Assembly (NCBI RefSeq): GCF_023503965.1
Contig: NZ_CP097298.1
Coordinates: forward strand, 620,001-684,000
Reading direction: 5' to 3'
Length of the DNA stretch: 64,000 nt
From: Brevundimonas albigilva
GTDB lineage: Bacteria > Pseudomonadota > Alphaproteobacteria > Caulobacterales > Caulobacteraceae
A program made the position numbers and the translations under genes. Positions 50,688-57,839 of the stretch are shown in pieces (positions within the stretch are counted from its first letter, which is position 1; each line of letters begins with the position of its first letter). The notes under the pieces were generated by a model that did no database searches, was not told the DNA's origin, and saw only the letters and a list, made by a program, of their open reading frames with translations.

Positions 50688-52603
50688 GCCTGCTCAAAGA
50701 CTGGCCTGCGCGCGCCACGGCCGAACCCGAGGATGTCGGGGTCAACCCGACGACGAGCGAACCCTTCGTCGCCATCGCGGGTCGTCGTCTCAGCAGACGC
50801 CTCTTTCTGGCGGGCGCGAGCGGTCTGGCGGTTTCGCTATCCTCGCCCGCGCAGGTGAGGGCGGACGCCGACGCTTCGGACTCAACCCTCACGTACAGGT
50901 CCTTGCCTATTCAGCTTTCTGTCGATCAGGCGGTCGCGCAGGGCTATCGCGCCGACGTGCTGATCCGCTGGGGCGACCCTGTGCTGGGTGGAGCGCCGAG
51001 CTGGGCGGTGGAGCGGCAATCCGCCGACGCCCAGGCCCGACAGTTCGGCTACAACAACGACTTTATCGCCTATCTGCCGCTGGAGGGCTCGCGGCGCGGC
51101 CTGCTGCACGTCAATCACGAGTATTGCGAAGGCGTGATGATGTTCCCGGGCTGGACGGTCGAGAGCAGGACCGCCGAGCAGGCGCGTATCGAGATGGCCG
51201 CCATGGGCGGTTCGCTTCTGGAGATCGAACAGTCCGATACCGGTCTGTGGCGAGTCGTTCCGCAGAGCCCACTTGCGCGCCGCATCACGGCCTCAACACC
51301 CATGACCTTGTCAGGTCCGGCGGCGGGCCACCGCCGGCTCAGGACCCACGCCGACCCGGAAGGCCGGCGTGTTCTGGGCACGCTCAACAACTGCGCGGGC
51401 GGCACGACGCCGTGGGGCACGGTCCTCATGGCCGAAGAGAACTTCAACTACTACTTCGACGCCCCTGCCAATGCGCCAGAAACCGCGGCCTGGCGGCGCT
51501 ATGGCCTGGCCGAACGCGCGCGCTATCCTTTGTCGTTGGCCGAGGAACGCTTCGACCTGGCGCGAGAGCCTAACGAGGCCAACCGGTTCGGCTGGGTGGT
51601 CGAATACGATCCGCGCGATCCGAACTCGACGCCGACGAAGCGCACTGCGCTCGGTCGCTTCAAGCACGAGGGCGCGACCTGCGTGCTGAACGGCGACGGT
51701 CGCGTCGTGGTGTATTCAGGGGACGACGAGCGGTTCGACTATCTGTATCGCTTCGTTTCGACGGGCCGCTACGATGCCGGTGGACCAGGCGGCGCCGGTG
51801 ATCTTTTGGATGCCGGGATCCTGTCAGTCGCCGTGTTCGACGACGATGGGCTGGTCTGGCGTCCTCTGATTTTCGGCGAAGGACCGCTCACCCCCGAAAA
51901 CGGCTTCCGCGACCAGGGCGATGTCCTGATCGAAGCGCGGCGCGCCGCCGACCTGATCGGAGCCACGCCGATGGATCGCCCAGAGGACGTGGCGGTGGAC
52001 TCGCGCACGGGCCGGGTCTTTGTCATGTTGACGAACAACAACCGACGCGGGGCCGATCGGCTCAATCCCGCCAACCCCTATGTCGAGAACCTGCATGGCC
52101 ACGTCCTCGACCTGACGCCGCCGCAGGCATCCTGGGGGCCGGATCACGCGGCCGAGCGGTTCGGTTGGGATGTGTTCGTCAAGGCTGGCCCGCCCTCCGT
52201 CGCGAACCTCGCGCCGACCTATCATCCTGACAACCAGGCCTGGTTCGCCTCGCCCGACAACGCCGCCTTCGATCCGCAGGGTCGGCTGTGGGTGTCCACG
52301 GATCGAGGCGGCGACCAGCAGCGCGATAACGCCCCGGATGGTCTCTTCGGGTGCGATATCAGCGGACCGGGCCGGGCCCTGTTCAAAATGCTCTACGCCG
52401 CGCCCGTGGACGCGGAACTGACGGGACAGGAGTTCACGCCCGATGGTCGCACGGTGTTCGTGGCCGTCCAGCATCCTGGCGAGGGCGATGGCTCGACCTG
52501 CGATACGCCCAGCACGCGATGGCCCGACTTCGACCCATCGACTCCTCCAAGACCCTCCGTGGTCGCCGTTCGTAGAGCGGACGGCGAGCCTATTGGCAAC
52601 TGA
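50684..52603 (+). CDS. phoX: PhoX-type alkaline phosphatase (Tat-exported)
   Basis: 639 residues. The N-terminus has a twin-arginine signal, RRLSRRLFLAGASGLAVSLS. PhoX landmarks are FGYNNDFIAYLPLEGSRRGL, LLHVNHEYCEGVMMFPG, GTLNNCAGGTTPWGTVLMAE (the Cys and Glu of the iron/calcium centre), DRPEDVAVDSRTGRVFVMLT and LWVSTDRGGDQ. It hydrolyses phosphomonoesters in the periplasm with Fe and Ca. The start overlaps the PstS-like stop (ATGA), giving a four- to five-gene operon. Confidence 0.85.
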   Translation: MSLLKDWPARATAEPEDVGVNPTTSEPFVAIAGRRLSRRLFLAGASGLAVSLSSPAQVRADADASDSTLTYRSLPIQLSVDQAVAQGYRADVLIRWGDPVLGGAPSWAVERQSADAQARQFGYNNDFIAYLPLEGSRRGLLHVNHEYCEGVMMFPGWTVESRTAEQARIEMAAMGGSLLEIEQSDTGLWRVVPQSPLARRITASTPMTLSGPAAGHRRLRTHADPEGRRVLGTLNNCAGGTTPWGTVLMAEENFNYYFDAPANAPETAAWRRYGLAERARYPLSLAEERFDLAREPNEANRFGWVVEYDPRDPNSTPTKRTALGRFKHEGATCVLNGDGRVVVYSGDDERFDYLYRFVSTGRYDAGGPGGAGDLLDAGILSVAVFDDDGLVWRPLIFGEGPLTPENGFRDQGDVLIEARRAADLIGATPMDRPEDVAVDSRTGRVFVMLTNNNRRGADRLNPANPYVENLHGHVLDLTPPQASWGPDHAAERFGWDVFVKAGPPSVANLAPTYHPDNQAWFASPDNAAFDPQGRLWVSTDRGGDQQRDNAPDGLFGCDISGPGRALFKMLYAAPVDAELTGQEFTPDGRTVFVAVQHPGEGDGSTCDTPSTRWPDFDPSTPPRPSVVAVRRADGEPIGN

Positions 52604-52675
52604 ACTACTAGATCACGACTTCCCAGACGGCGTTCGGCAGGATCGCCTCCTGCTCGATCGGGGCGTAGCGCGCGG

Positions 52676-53692
52676 TCAGCCGGCCGCGGCGGCGTTGGCG
52701 CGATCCGCGAGCGCCGCACAGACGTCCATCAGCGCCTCGAAGGGTTCGGCGTCCGCCTCCAGCAGGCCGTCCTCGACCATCCGGCGGTAGTCCTCTCCGA
52801 GAGCCTCGAGCGAGGCGCCGTCCGGCTTCAGACGCAGCCCGCCCGTGACCGCCTGGCCATAATCGATCTCCGCGCCGTCGGCGGTCTCGCGGAAGAACAT
52901 CGCCTTGTGGCGCGCGACCGCCTCGGCGACCGCCCGGTCCGCGATCGCGGTCTCAGCGAAGTCGGCCGCATCCAGCCGCGACAGATCATGCCAGTGGCGA
53001 GAGAAACGATCGCCCCGCAGTCGCCCTTGCGCGCAATAGACGTGGGCGGCGGTGGCCTTCTCCCAGAAGGTCCGCTCGGCCGCCATCACCCGCGGGGTGG
53101 CGGTCGGGAAGACGACGCCTTGCAGATGATCCGCCGCATCGCAGACCACAGGTCGCGGCGCGCTCGGCTCGCCGGTCGCCCGGGCCCCGAACTCGAGCAT
53201 CACGCTGGGCGAGACATAGCCGGTGCCGGTGCTGGTCGGCGCATAGTCTACGAAGGCCTTGGCGCCTTCGATCCGCACCGAAGCGCCGACGCCGTCGGCG
53301 GCGATCCGGGCCTCCAAGAGCGGCCGGACCTCGCCCTCGATCCAGAGCGGCAACAGCCGCTGAACGTCCCGCGACCAGCGTCGCTCTTCCGCGCGGGTCT
53401 CCGGCACCGGGTCCTCGGGCGCATCGGCCAGATCGGGCAACAGGCGGCGGATGTCCCAAGTCAGATCGATGTCTTCCGAGAACCGCTGGATGACGTCGTA
53501 GGCCTTGGACAGGGACGTCCCGCCCTTGAAGACCAGCCCCTCGCCCAGAGGCGCCTCGAACAGCGCGCCCAGCGCCCAGACGACCCAGACGTCCTTCTCG
53601 AGCAGATGAGCGGGCCGACCGGAGGCCGACGCCGCCGCCGCGAGGGCTTCGGCCCGATCCTCGGCCGAAAGCTGCAGGAAGAGCTCAGACAT
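52676..53692 (-). CDS. AbiEii/AbiGii-type nucleotidyltransferase toxin
   Basis: 338 residues. The hallmark block GLVFKGGTSLSKAYDVIQRF followed by SEDIDLTWDI carries the G-G-[ST] and D-x-D nucleotidyltransferase motifs of AbiEii. Later the conserved TFWEKATAAHVYC and RFSRHWHDLSRL follow. AbiEii toxins transfer nucleotides to tRNA or other targets and act in phage abortive infection or element stability. It overlaps the antitoxin gene by 8 bases. Confidence 0.85.
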   Translation of the reverse strand: MSELFLQLSAEDRAEALAAAASASGRPAHLLEKDVWVVWALGALFEAPLGEGLVFKGGTSLSKAYDVIQRFSEDIDLTWDIRRLLPDLADAPEDPVPETRAEERRWSRDVQRLLPLWIEGEVRPLLEARIAADGVGASVRIEGAKAFVDYAPTSTGTGYVSPSVMLEFGARATGEPSAPRPVVCDAADHLQGVVFPTATPRVMAAERTFWEKATAAHVYCAQGRLRGDRFSRHWHDLSRLDAADFAETAIADRAVAEAVARHKAMFFRETADGAEIDYGQAVTGGLRLKPDGASLEALGEDYRRMVEDGLLEADAEPFEALMDVCAALADRANAAAAG

Positions 53693-54278
53693 GCGCCGCC
53701 TGGCTGACCGAGCGCGCCAGCCAGGTCGGCAGGCGCGGTCCGACGGACACCAGCTCGCCGAAGGCTGAAGGCCCCAGCTTTCGCTTCAGGGTCTCCAGCG
53801 CCGTCGCGGCCTTCTCCGGCCCCAGCCAGGCCAGGGCGCGCACCGCCTCTCCGGCCGGCCGATCAGGCAGGATCAGTTGCCATGCGGGCGCATGTTTGAA
53901 CTCCACCGTCTGCTTGCCGACGTTGAGGACCCGGCTCTTCCCGTTGGTCAGATAGACCATGCGGATCGGCACCTGGGTGGTCAGGCCGAGGGCGTTGGCC
54001 GCCGCCGCCCCGTTGGAGGCGACGACCTCGCCGCGCTGTTCGCTCACCGCGCGCACGACCGTCTCGACCGAAGGCGTCCGCGATCCGAAGCGGCTTTCCA
54101 GCGGACGCATGTAGACGCCGCGCCCGGCGCGCACGAGCCGACCCCGACGCACGAGACGCGACAGGGCCTGATCGACCGCCGCGCGACCGCCCAGATGGAG
54201 CAACCCCTTGGCGGCGACCGGCGCGCCCTCCGGCAAGGCCCGGACGCGCTCCATGATCTGTTCAGCAAGGACTTGCAT
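53685..54278 (-). CDS. AbiEi/DUF6088-type antitoxin
   Basis: 197 residues. The winged HTH is in LLHLGGRAAVDQALSRLVRR, GRLVRAGRGVYMRPLESRFG, and the middle NGAAAANALGLTTQVPIRMV, YLTNGKSRVLNVGKQTVEFK is typical of the family. The start is the ATG at 54278; longer in-frame starts run into the operator and the relaxase 3' region. It represses its own promoter and neutralises the toxin downstream. Confidence 0.8.
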   Translation of the reverse strand: MQVLAEQIMERVRALPEGAPVAAKGLLHLGGRAAVDQALSRLVRRGRLVRAGRGVYMRPLESRFGSRTPSVETVVRAVSEQRGEVVASNGAAAANALGLTTQVPIRMVYLTNGKSRVLNVGKQTVEFKHAPAWQLILPDRPAGEAVRALAWLGPEKAATALETLKRKLGPSAFGELVSVGPRLPTWLARSVSQAAHV

Positions 54279-54288
54279 GATCGTCTCC

Positions 54289-54318
54289 GTGTCAGAAATA
54301 TAGTTCTGTTTCTGACAC
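54289..54318 (-). promoter_or_regulatory. Operator palindrome of the AbiE-type toxin-antitoxin
   Basis: GTGTCAGAAA and TTTCTGACAC form a perfect 10-base inverted repeat around TATAGTTCTG, 10 bases before the antitoxin ATG. The spacer itself holds TATAGT-like promoter text. It is the natural site for self-repression by the HTH antitoxin. Confidence 0.75.
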
Positions 54319-54349
54319 TCCGCAACCGAACCCATCGACGCGCACCGCC

Positions 54350-55341
54350 TCATCGGCTCCGCTCCCGTCCGGTCGGGCGATCGACGTCCGCTTCCCTCAA
54401 GGCCTGATCGCGCGTCTTCGGCCCGGGCCGGTCCCGCACAAACCGCTCCACCACCAAGGCCAGGGCGCGGTCCGCCGGTCGATCGGATTGACCCAGCCGA
54501 ACCGCTTCCGCGACCAGGGCGCGCCGGATGGCCAGCTCGCGGGCCTGGATCGTGTCCAGCCACGGACCTCGACCGCCGCCGTCCCGAAGCGCCTCGCGAT
54601 AGGCGGCGGCGAGCGTCTCGGGCAGGTCGCCCTTCCCGGCCACGAACCGCTCCCGCATCTTGCGGATCGGCGTCCGTTCGGCCTTGCGGGTCACGCCCCG
54701 CGCGCGTCGCGGGGTGGCCTCGGCCTCGATGGACCGGTCGCGCAGCGCACGGGCGAACCCCTCGCGCCAGACCTGCAGATCGGCCTTGCGGGGATTGAGC
54801 CGTTCGCCGTCCCGGCCCAGCCGCCGCACCGTCAGATGGACGTGCGGATGCCGTCCCTCGTCGTGCAGGGCGAAGACATAGGGGAAGCGCTCGCCGAAGG
54901 TCTCGCTCGCGAACGCCCGGGCGGCGTCCTGCAGACGCACCGCATCGGTCCCCGTCGGCATGCTGAGCACGATCGACAGGGAGATCGAGGCGTCACGCCG
55001 CCGTCCCGGCTCCATCGCGAACTCCTCGGCCCAATCGCGGGCGAGCCCATGCACCTCCGCGCGCCCCTTCAGCGTCTCCCCGTCCGGCCCTTCGAGCGCC
55101 AGGGCGCCGTTGCGGCTGATGTAGTCGAGATGCGCTTTCAGGTGCCCCCGTCCCGGGTTCGGCCCGTGACCTTCACCATCACCTCCGGCGTTCGGCGCGC
55201 GACGCGGATGAAGCGGGCGACCGAATCCTGATCCCGGTTTCGAGACGGCCGAAGCACCGCGGGCGTGATCCGCGCGCGCCGAGTATCGACGGGCGGGCGC
55301 AAGGCTTCCTCGAACCCGCGCGGCGGCCGGAAGTCGCTCAC
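54350..55341 (-). CDS. Relaxase (VirD2-like mobilisation nuclease, frameshifted)
   Basis: About 330 residues after repair near 55140: MSDFRPPRGFEEALRPPVDT, FIRVARRTPEVMVKVTGRTR continue as HLKAHLDYISRNGALALEGP. The three-His metal site is in FALHDEGRHPHVHLTVRRLG, and the nucleophile Tyr is probably in HLDYISRNG. It nicks oriT and pilots the strand to VirD4. Its start overlaps the mobC stop (ATGA). The break falls in a CCCCC run. Confidence 0.85.
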
Positions 55342-55859
55342 GGCCGCACCGCCCAGTAGGCAAGGTTGCCCTCGAAGGCCTCGCCCAGGGCCTCGACCCA
55401 GGCCGCGATCTCGGCCTGGAAGGCGCCCAGTTGGGCCAGCTCCAGATCGAGCACCTGCCCCTCCATCACGGCCGTGTTCAGGGCGCGGGCGATCTGGTTG
55501 ACGTTCACGCCGATGCGCCGCAGCTCGCGCCGAACCTCGATCAGCGCCAGGGACTCGGGACCGCTAAGCTGCGGACGATCCCGCAGACGCCGCCGGATGA
55601 GCGCCACGCTCCATTGGGTTCGGGACAACCCCACGGCGGCGGCCTCGGCCTCCAGCAGACGCATGTCGCCCTCATCCAGACGCAGGGTCAGCTTGCCGGA
55701 CCGGGGCGTGGAGACCGCCTCCGGCGCCGTGGGCAAGGACGCCTGCGCCGCCCCGTCCATGAGCCGCCGAAGCAAACGGGAGCGGCCGCCCTGGCCCGCC
55801 GCCGCGGCGTCGAACCGGCGGATCAGATCGGGCGAGACGCGAAGGGTGAGGCGGTCCAT
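55338..55859 (-). CDS. MobC-like relaxosome protein
   Basis: 173 residues. A ribbon-helix-helix-like start (RLTLRVSPDLIRRFDAAAAG) and a second copy (LTLRLDEGDMRLLEAEAAAV) are followed by the MobC block ALIEVRRELRRIGVNVNQIA, RALNTAVMEGQVLDL. It helps the relaxase melt oriT. It precedes the relaxase gene on the same strand. Confidence 0.8.
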   Translation of the reverse strand: MDRLTLRVSPDLIRRFDAAAAGQGGRSRLLRRLMDGAAQASLPTAPEAVSTPRSGKLTLRLDEGDMRLLEAEAAAVGLSRTQWSVALIRRRLRDRPQLSGPESLALIEVRRELRRIGVNVNQIARALNTAVMEGQVLDLELAQLGAFQAEIAAWVEALGEAFEGNLAYWAVRP

Positions 55860-56159
55860 CGGGGAACGGGTCTGTCAGACATTGCCGGCGCAAAGCCTAT
55901 CCTGCCCTAGACCATCACCACCCTCGCCCCGTAGACCTCCGGTGCTGCCCGCCCTCCCCTCGGCGACCGCTTCACGGCCGCTCCCCGCCGCCCTGAAGGG
56001 CGCCCCAACCGGGCTCAAACCAGCCGATATCGCGCGGCTCCTTCTCCGGCGGTGGTTCGAGGCTCTCAGCAATTGTAGATCCCTGCCAATCCACAGACGG
56101 GCAATTGCTGGACGACAGTCGGCAAGCTGCCCTAGGGTCGCGGAAAGCGGGAGGAAACC
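55860..56159. other. Intergenic region upstream of mobC, candidate oriT
   Basis: 300 bases between mobC and a divergent gene, the usual place of oriT. It contains a perfect 9-base inverted repeat, CAGCAATTG (56067-56075) and CAATTGCTG (56102-56110), separated by 26 bases. This stands out in otherwise GC-rich text. No nic consensus was recognised. Confidence 0.4.
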
Positions 56160-56498
56160 ATGACCGATGCAACGTCTGGGTCAGGCACGCCAGAGTTCGC
56201 GCTTGAAGCGCTTCTACGGCACGTCAGCCTTACCCGCGATGAAAGAGACCTCGTGATTTCCTTCATACGATCGCTCGAAGACGCCATTCCGGGCCGACTG
56301 GGACCAGACGGGCGCAGTCCGGTGGTGGCCCTTGTGGCGTCGCAGCCGTTCGGAGAGGCCCTGGCGTTCAGAACTCAGCGGACGGGGCGTCCAGCAGCGC
56401 TGGCTTTTGTCCATCTGATGATGGACCGCAGAAGGCTGCGCCGCGTCATTGAGCAGGCCGGGTTGAGGCAGTATTTCGCGACTTTCGATTGGGACTGA
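56160..56498 (+). CDS. Hypothetical protein
   Basis: 112 residues, not recognised. Mostly helical and soluble: FALEALLRHVSLTRDERDLV, ISFIRSLEDAI, VHLMMDRRRLRRVIEQAGLR, ending FATFDWD. The next gene starts one base after its stop, so they form a pair. It lies opposite mobC. Confidence 0.5.
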   Translation: MTDATSGSGTPEFALEALLRHVSLTRDERDLVISFIRSLEDAIPGRLGPDGRSPVVALVASQPFGEALAFRTQRTGRPAALAFVHLMMDRRRLRRVIEQAGLRQYFATFDWD

Positions 56499-56499
56499 T

Positions 56500-57105
56500 G
56501 TGGCCCCGCCCGTCAATCGCCCGCCCTCGCCGCCTGTGGTTCCGCCTGCGCAACCGCCGTCTACGGTAACGTCCCCGGCAGTACCGCCCGCGCCGCTTCA
56601 ACCGCAGAGCGGGGCTAAGCCGCCTCCGGTTCAGCCCGCCCTGTTCAGCGCGATCGGCAATGGGTTCTTGGTCTATTGCGGCTTGGTCACCGCAGCCGCC
56701 GCGTCTCTTCTCGCGTCCTCCGACAAGGTGGTTGCTCCGGGAGGCTTGAGAGAGAGCTTGGGCGCGGCTGCAGGCCTCGGAATGTTGGCAGGCGTCTTGG
56801 CCCTGGTGGTCATGGCGTCTTCCCACAATCATGCCCGGCGCGCCGAACGCCCAGCAACCGATCAGAAGATCGAGGCCGCCCGTGTAGCCACGATCACCTG
56901 GGCGACCGCCACGATGGCCGTCATCATCGCCGCCGCCATCGCCCTAGCAGTAGCCCTCTTTCTTTTCATCGGCGCGCCCGCTCCACCCCCGCAGGCCGTG
57001 AAGATGGGGCCTATCGAACTGCGCGTCACGACCGACCCGGGGCAGACCGTCGCCGTCCTACCTCCTGGTCCAGCGCACCCGCCTGCGGACCCATTCGACA
57101 AATAG
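56500..57105 (+). CDS. Proline-rich membrane protein of unknown function
   Basis: 201 residues from a GTG. The first 45 residues are Pro-rich (PPSPPVVPPAQPPSTVTSPA). Three hydrophobic helices follow (ALFSAIGNGFLVYCGLVTAA, LGAAAGLGMLAGVLALVVMA, ATMAVIIAAAIALAVALFLF), then a short Pro-rich tail. Not recognised; the partner of the gene before it by spacing. Confidence 0.5.
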   Translation: MAPPVNRPPSPPVVPPAQPPSTVTSPAVPPAPLQPQSGAKPPPVQPALFSAIGNGFLVYCGLVTAAAASLLASSDKVVAPGGLRESLGAAAGLGMLAGVLALVVMASSHNHARRAERPATDQKIEAARVATITWATATMAVIIAAAIALAVALFLFIGAPAPPPQAVKMGPIELRVTTDPGQTVAVLPPGPAHPPADPFDK

Positions 57106-57191
57106 GGGGCGGGTTCGCCAATGCGCGTAACCGCAGCAGCGTCAAAACGAGAAGAATTGCGGCGGCGCGCGGGCGCGCCGCCGCAATGCCG

Positions 57192-57488
57192 TCAGCGGGA
57201 CCAGATCAGGCTGTGCCCGCCCTCGACCTCGACCAGCGAGGCGTAGATCGGCGCCGGGAAGCTAGGGTCGTCGAGCTTGACCGAGAGGTATTCGCGGTTC
57301 TGCTGGCTGGTCTTCTTCCAGGCCGCGCCGAACTCGGTCTGGCCGGCGAAGATGCGGAAGTCGGGAGCCTTGTCGTCGGTCTTCTCGTTGGCCCGCAGCT
57401 GGGCCGTCTTGACGTTGAGGGTCAGGGTCTTGATCGAACCGCTGTAGCTGCCGTCCGCTTGCTGGGTGAAGGTGCCGATCGTGGCCAT
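57192..57488 (-). CDS. DUF736 family protein
   Basis: 98 residues: [60 protein letters not shown], then [20 protein letters not shown]. This is the standard DUF736 sequence, a family found almost only in conjugative and integrative elements of alphaproteobacteria. Function unknown. AGGAG lies upstream of the ATG. Confidence 0.85.
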   Translation of the reverse strand: MATIGTFTQQADGSYSGSIKTLTLNVKTAQLRANEKTDDKAPDFRIFAGQTEFGAAWKKTSQQNREYLSVKLDDPSFPAPIYASLVEVEGGHSLIWSR

Positions 57489-57839
57489 TGAAGTCTCTCC
57501 TTAGTTGCTTCGGGCCACGCCTGCCGCGGCCTCGATGGCGATCGGTGGACCGGGGACCGGACGGCGCGCAGGGCGAACGTAGCGAGCCCCCGCAGCGCCA
57601 GCGAAGGACCGTGGAGGAGGACTTTCTTGGCGCGCGAGGAGGCCATAAGGCCGGGGAAGAAAGTCGGACGGGCGGTTGCGGAGAGACGGATGGGCCTCGG
57701 TCAGATCCGCCCCTCGAGAGGCCGCGCCGGCTGGCGCGATAACGATGCGAGACGGTGGTCGCTCTCGGGCCCAATGCCGCAGCCGATGTAGAAGCGGTCG
57801 TTCAGCCCCCTCCGGGTCATGACTGTCCCTGTCCAAGGA
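57489..57839. other. Intergenic stretch upstream of the DUF736 gene, no supported gene
   Basis: 350 bases. Open frames on both strands here look like chance in GC-rich DNA, without start signals or domains. It should hold the promoter of the DUF736 gene. Confidence 0.4.

Noticed and set aside
54350..55363. Relaxase start at 55363 (MPTGRCGRERLPAAARV)
   Set aside because: That stretch is the wrong frame; the true N-terminus MSDFRPPRGFEEAL lies in the neighbouring frame and starts at 55341.
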